From WTJY01 sp041568735 (GTDB lineage Bacteria > Chloroflexota > Anaerolineae > Promineifilales > Promineifilaceae): DNA of 25,351 bases. Of this stretch, positions 22,526 to 25,351 are shown piece after piece. The stretch covers positions 1 to 25,351 of the forward strand of contig JBFFZG010000030.1 of the NCBI GenBank assembly GCA_041568735.1, given 5' to 3'. The position numbers and the translations under genes were made by a program. The notes beneath the pieces are model-generated. The model made no database searches and was not told the origin of the DNA. It worked only from the letters and a program-made list of their open reading frames with translations. The stretch's first letter is position 1. Each line of letters opens with the position of its first letter.

Positions 22526-22942
22526 ATGGAAGATGTCTACGGATTGCACTTGATGCTGCGGTTGAATCAGATTCAGGAAGCGGCGGCTTTAGACGACCGC
22601 GACCTTGTTTCATCTTTCCTGGTCGACCTGGTCGGTCGACTGGGGATGCGGGTTCTTGCCGGACCACTCGTCGGGGAAGAGGGGGGCACTCCTGAAAAAG
22701 CCGGTAAGTCCGGGGTCGTGATTCTCTACGAATCCCACGCGGCCATTCATACCTATCCGTCCCTGCAGGAAGCGTTTATCGATGTATTTTCCTGCCGCCC
22801 GTTTGATGTCGATCGGGTGCGCGGAATTTTTTATGAGTATTTTGGCGTTCACGCCGTCGTCGAGCAGGTTACCCACACCCGCGGAATTCACTGGACCAAC
22901 CAGATCGAGCGCGAGGCCGAGCGCTGGCGCATGGCGCGTTAG
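22526..22942 (+). CDS. SpeD-family pyruvoyl-dependent decarboxylase, substrate uncertain
   Basis: 138 residues from ATG at 22526, the family's normal size. SpeD proteins cleave themselves to form a pyruvoyl group and decarboxylate S-adenosylmethionine for polyamine synthesis. The processing residues are all here, at a constant +7 offset from the Thermotoga enzyme: Glu69-Ser70 cleavage pair (LYESH), Ser62, His75 (AIHTYPS) and Cys90 (DVFSC). However, the usual HTWPE reads HTYPS and the FHxFxPxG-like segment is absent, so residues that hold the adenosine of the substrate are lost. Relatives with arginine or ornithine decarboxylase activity are known, so the substrate should not be assumed. The frame is open upstream to 22388, but that part spans a promoter and terminator. 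A strong terminator follows. No spermidine synthase gene is nearby. Confidence 0.82.
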   Translation: MEDVYGLHLMLRLNQIQEAAALDDRDLVSSFLVDLVGRLGMRVLAGPLVGEEGGTPEKAGKSGVVILYESHAAIHTYPSLQEAFIDVFSCRPFDVDRVRGIFYEYFGVHAVVEQVTHTRGIHWTNQIEREAERWRMAR

Positions 22943-22982
22943 GCATCGACCGGCACCCGGCCGGCTGATGAGAAGACTGCTG

Positions 22983-23015
22983 AAAAAACCCCGACCCTGG
23001 CGGCCGGGGTTTTTT
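22983..23015 (+). terminator. Strong intrinsic terminator after the SpeD-like gene
   Basis: AAAAAACCCCG (22983-22993) pairs with CGGGGTTTTTT (23005-23015), with a short inner CC/GG extension. The T6 continues as GTTTCCCTTTTT. It lies about 40 bp after the stop codon and separates this gene from the SDR gene. Confidence 0.88.
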
Positions 23016-23092
23016 GTTTCCCTTTTTAGAAAACCGCATTAAACTAAACTGGGTGGCAACCCACGAGAATGGCGACTGCGGAGGCGTGACGA

Positions 23093-23866
23093 ATGGGCGA
23101 TTTATTTGATTTGACCGGAAAAGTGGCGCTGATCACCGGGGGCTCCCGCGGGATTGGCGAGGCGATCGCCCATGCGTATGCCGGGGCGGGGGCGCAGGTA
23201 ATTCTGGCGAGCCGCAAGCAGGCGGAGCTGGACCGGGTGGCGGCCGACATCGCCGCCCGGGGCGGTGAGGCCCTGGCGATGGCGGCCCATACCGGCGATG
23301 CCGGAGCGGTGCAGGCTGTCGTCGATGCTGGAATCGAGCGGTTCGGGGGGATCGATATTCTCGTCAACAATGCCGCGACCAATCCTCACTTTGGGCCGAT
23401 CATGACGGCCGAGGAAAGTCACTGGGAAAAAATTCTCGACGTCAATGTTAAGGGCTATTTCCGCACGGCCAAAGCCTGCCTGCCGAGCATGAGAGAGCGG
23501 GGCGGCGGTAAAATCATCAACATGGCTTCCATCGCGGGACTGGAGCCGCAGCTGATGATGGGAGTTTACTGTGTCAGCAAGGCGGCTGTTATCATGCTGA
23601 CCCAGGTGCTGGCGGCGGAGCTGGCCCCGTTTAACATCCAGGTAAACACGATCGCCCCGGGATTTATTAAAACCCAGTTCAGCAAGGCGATCTGGGGGAA
23701 TGAGCAGATGCACCGGGCGGTCGTGAAGACGATTCCGCAGGGCCGGATGGCCGGGCCCGAGGAGTTGTCCGGCATCGCCCTTTACCTGGCATCGGCCGCC
23801 TCCAGCTTCACGACAGGTACGGTCATGCTCGTCGACGGAGGTCAGAAGATCGGCACCAACATTTAA
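23093..23866 (+). CDS. Short-chain dehydrogenase/reductase (SDR)
   Basis: 257 residues, classical SDR. The cofactor motif is GGSRGIG (16-22), followed by NNAA (92-95), Asn118, and the catalytic Ser146, Tyr159 and Lys163 (YCVSK); IAPGFIKT and the C-terminal LVDGG are also typical. The Gly-rich motif with Ser-Arg and SRK after strand 2 suggests NADP(H), which is inference. The start has GGAGG (23080-23084) 8 bp upstream. A TGGGT-GGCA-ACCCA hairpin (23050-23063) lies in the leader. It is 88 bp from an acyl-CoA dehydrogenase; the pair suggests beta-oxidation-type work, where the SDR could oxidise a hydroxyacyl intermediate, but the substrate is unknown. Confidence 0.93.
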   Translation: MGDLFDLTGKVALITGGSRGIGEAIAHAYAGAGAQVILASRKQAELDRVAADIAARGGEALAMAAHTGDAGAVQAVVDAGIERFGGIDILVNNAATNPHFGPIMTAEESHWEKILDVNVKGYFRTAKACLPSMRERGGGKIINMASIAGLEPQLMMGVYCVSKAAVIMLTQVLAAELAPFNIQVNTIAPGFIKTQFSKAIWGNEQMHRAVVKTIPQGRMAGPEELSGIALYLASAASSFTTGTVMLVDGGQKIGTNI

Positions 23867-23954
23867 CCAGCGGGTCTCCAACGGCTGTTGCCAAGAGGGG
23901 AGATCCAACCCAATGCGGCCCGGCTGCAGCGCCGGGTCGCCGGATGAAACTCTC

Positions 23955-25148
23955 ATGGATTTTAACGTTCCAACCCATATTCAGGAATTGGTCCAGCGCG
24001 TGCGCGCTTTCGTTTACGACGAACTCATTCCGCTCGAATCCACCCTGCTGCACGACGGTTTTGCAGCGGTGCTGCCGGCCCTGAGAGAAAAGCGGGAGCA
24101 GGTCAGGCAGCTCGGCCTGTGGGCACCGGCGCTCCCGGCCGATTGGGGAGGCATGGGACTGTCGCTGACCGAATTTGCTCACATCAGCGAGATCCTGGCC
24201 CATTCTCCTGTCGGTCATTACGTGTTTAACGTGCAGGCGCCGGATATCGGCAACATGGAAATCCTGATGATGTTCGGCACGCCGGCTCAGAAGGAAACCT
24301 ATTTGCGGCCGGTCGCCGAAGGGCGGATTCGCAGCTGCTTTTCCATGACCGAACCGGGTCGAGCCGGATCGAATCCGACCTGGCTGGAGACGACGGCCGT
24401 GCGCGACGGGGATACCTACGTGATTAACGGCCACAAATGGTTCACGACGGCCGCGCACAACGCCGCCTTCGCCATCGTCATGGCGGTCACCAATCCGGAT
24501 GCGCCCAGCAGACACCAGCGGGCCAGCATGCTCATCGTGCCCACGGATGCCCCGGGTTTCGTGGAGGTTCGCCGCATTCCAATCATGGGGGACGTCGGGA
24601 CCGATCACCACAGCCACAGCGAGATCCTGTACGAAAATGTGCGGGTGCCGGTCGACCACCTGCTTGGGCCGGAGGGGGCGGGGTTCGCCATCGCCCAGGA
24701 GCGGCTGGGACCCGGCCGGATTCACCACTGCATGCGCTGGATCGGCATTTCCGAGCGGGCGCTCGATCTGATGTGCCGGCGGGCGGTCGAGCGGGAGGTT
24801 GCTCCCGGCCGGACCCTGGCCGATCAGCAGTCGATTCAGTACTGGATCGCGGAGAGCCGCGCGGAAATCAACGCCGCCCGGCTGATGGTGCTGGAAACCG
24901 CCCACAAAATTGACGCCGGTGGTGCCCATCACGCTCGCGTGGAGATATCGACGATCAAATTTTACGTGGCCGACATCATGCTAAAAGTGCTCGACCGGGC
25001 GATCCAGGTTCATGGCGCCCTGGGCACGACCGAAGATACACCGCTTTCCTTCTGGTACCGGCATGAACGGGGAGCCCGTATCTACGATGGGCCGGATGAG
25101 GTGCACAAGATGGTCGTTTCCCGGGAGGTTTTGAAACGCTATCGCTGA
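23955..25148 (+). CDS. Acyl-CoA dehydrogenase, ACAD10/11-like
   Basis: 397 residues from the ATG at 23955, where family homology begins (MDFNVPTHIQELVQRVRAF). A start 14 codons upstream (23913) has a better ribosome-binding site (GGGGAG, 10 bp away) but would add a Gly/Pro/Ser stretch encoding a perfect hairpin (CCCGGC-TGCAGC-GCCGGG, 23919-23936). The N-terminal helical, middle beta (CFSMTEPGRAGSNP, KWFTTAAHNA) and C-terminal helical domains are complete. It uses FAD to desaturate an acyl-CoA and passes electrons to ETF. In the active-site loop the usual Glu is replaced by Asp (RIYDGPDEVH), as in the ACAD10/11 group, which handles long-chain and 4-hydroxyacyl-CoAs. It pairs with the upstream SDR. 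A glucose-6-phosphate dehydrogenase fragment starts directly behind its stop. Confidence 0.93.
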   Translation: MDFNVPTHIQELVQRVRAFVYDELIPLESTLLHDGFAAVLPALREKREQVRQLGLWAPALPADWGGMGLSLTEFAHISEILAHSPVGHYVFNVQAPDIGNMEILMMFGTPAQKETYLRPVAEGRIRSCFSMTEPGRAGSNPTWLETTAVRDGDTYVINGHKWFTTAAHNAAFAIVMAVTNPDAPSRHQRASMLIVPTDAPGFVEVRRIPIMGDVGTDHHSHSEILYENVRVPVDHLLGPEGAGFAIAQERLGPGRIHHCMRWIGISERALDLMCRRAVEREVAPGRTLADQQSIQYWIAESRAEINAARLMVLETAHKIDAGGAHHARVEISTIKFYVADIMLKVLDRAIQVHGALGTTEDTPLSFWYRHERGARIYDGPDEVHKMVVSREVLKRYR

Positions 25149-25351
25149 CAGGCTCTTCTCAGCCATTTTAAGGACTCTATTCCGGATGTTGTCCTGCCCG
25201 ATGCGTACGAGCGCCTGGTTCTCGATGCCCTGCACGGAGATGCTTCTTTATTTACACGAAGCGATGGGATTGAAACTTCCTGGCGGCTTATCGATCCCAT
25301 TATCGGAGGGTGGGCCAGATCCGGAGCTCCGCCCCTAGAGGTTTACGAACC
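25149..25351 (+). pseudogene. zwf: C-terminal remnant of glucose-6-phosphate dehydrogenase, no start codon
   Basis: The codons right after the acyl-CoA dehydrogenase TGA, in the same frame, encode a clear C-terminal segment of glucose-6-phosphate dehydrogenase: DVVLPDAYERLVLDALHGD, SLFTRSDGIETSWRLIDPI, then GAPPLEVYEP at the window edge. There is no ATG, GTG or TTG in this frame from the TGA to the edge, and the ~400 N-terminal residues of the enzyme (cofactor and substrate sites) are absent. About half of the 67 visible codons end in A or T, including TTA, CTA, CGA and AGA, far more than in the neighbours, as expected for a decaying or foreign piece. It most likely results from a deletion or recombination. 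Alternatives are a mis-joined contig or stop-codon readthrough. Confidence 0.75.

Overview
The window is GC-rich bacterial chromosomal DNA, best explained as a member of the Chloroflexota (Anaerolineae/Caldilineae-like). The pointers are protein architectures common in that phylum: a Thr/Pro-linker surface protein, a GT-C membrane protein with tandem C-terminal beta-sandwich domains, a multi-DsbA lipoprotein, a bacterial alpha-2-macroglobulin with an extra C-terminal beta domain, and lipoprotein penicillin-binding proteins with a MecA_N-like domain. This is inferred from protein style; there is no rRNA, tRNA or other phylogenetic marker in the window.

Layout. (1) 1-1805 (+): the C-terminal part of an alpha-2-macroglobulin-like protein, cut by the window edge. 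(2) 1901-7062 (-): a probable operon of a membrane-anchored surface protein, peptidyl-tRNA hydrolase (pth) and transcription-repair coupling factor (mfd), convergent with the first gene across a hairpin terminator. (3) 7305-11303 (+): a lipoprotein with three DsbA-like domains, an HprK-related kinase 17 bp behind it, and, from its own promoter, a membrane-anchored methyltransferase-like protein. (4) 11546-14056 (-): an alpha/beta-hydrolase fused to an AMP-forming acyl-CoA ligase; divergently, 14307-14798 (+), a DinB-family protein. (5) 14842-17790 (-): a class B penicillin-binding lipoprotein followed by an HD-domain hydrolase. (6) 18152-20932 (+): a large GT39-like membrane glycosyltransferase. 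(7) 21128-22942 (+): a divergent chorismate synthase and a divergent SpeD (S-adenosylmethionine decarboxylase family) protein, each apparently with its own transcription signals. (8) 23093-25148 (+): an SDR oxidoreductase and an acyl-CoA dehydrogenase of the ACAD10/11 type, a plausible lipid-oxidation pair. (9) 25149-25351: a start-less C-terminal piece of glucose-6-phosphate dehydrogenase directly behind the dehydrogenase stop codon.

Most of the window is housekeeping or cell-surface metabolism. The densest unexplained signal is the divergent intergenic region 17791-18151. In about 360 bp it holds an array of heptamers repeated every 11 bp, a textbook TGTGA-N6-TCACA palindrome, a five-tract G-quadruplex motif, a candidate leaderless start, and on the minus strand a promoter-like -10, a leucine-rich mini-ORF and an intrinsic-terminator-like hairpin placed before the PBP gene. 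The second point of interest is the SpeD-like protein: it keeps all the residues for pyruvoyl self-processing but lacks the positions that hold S-adenosylmethionine in characterised enzymes. The third is the zwf remnant at the right edge. No CRISPR array, insertion sequence, integrase or phage gene was seen.
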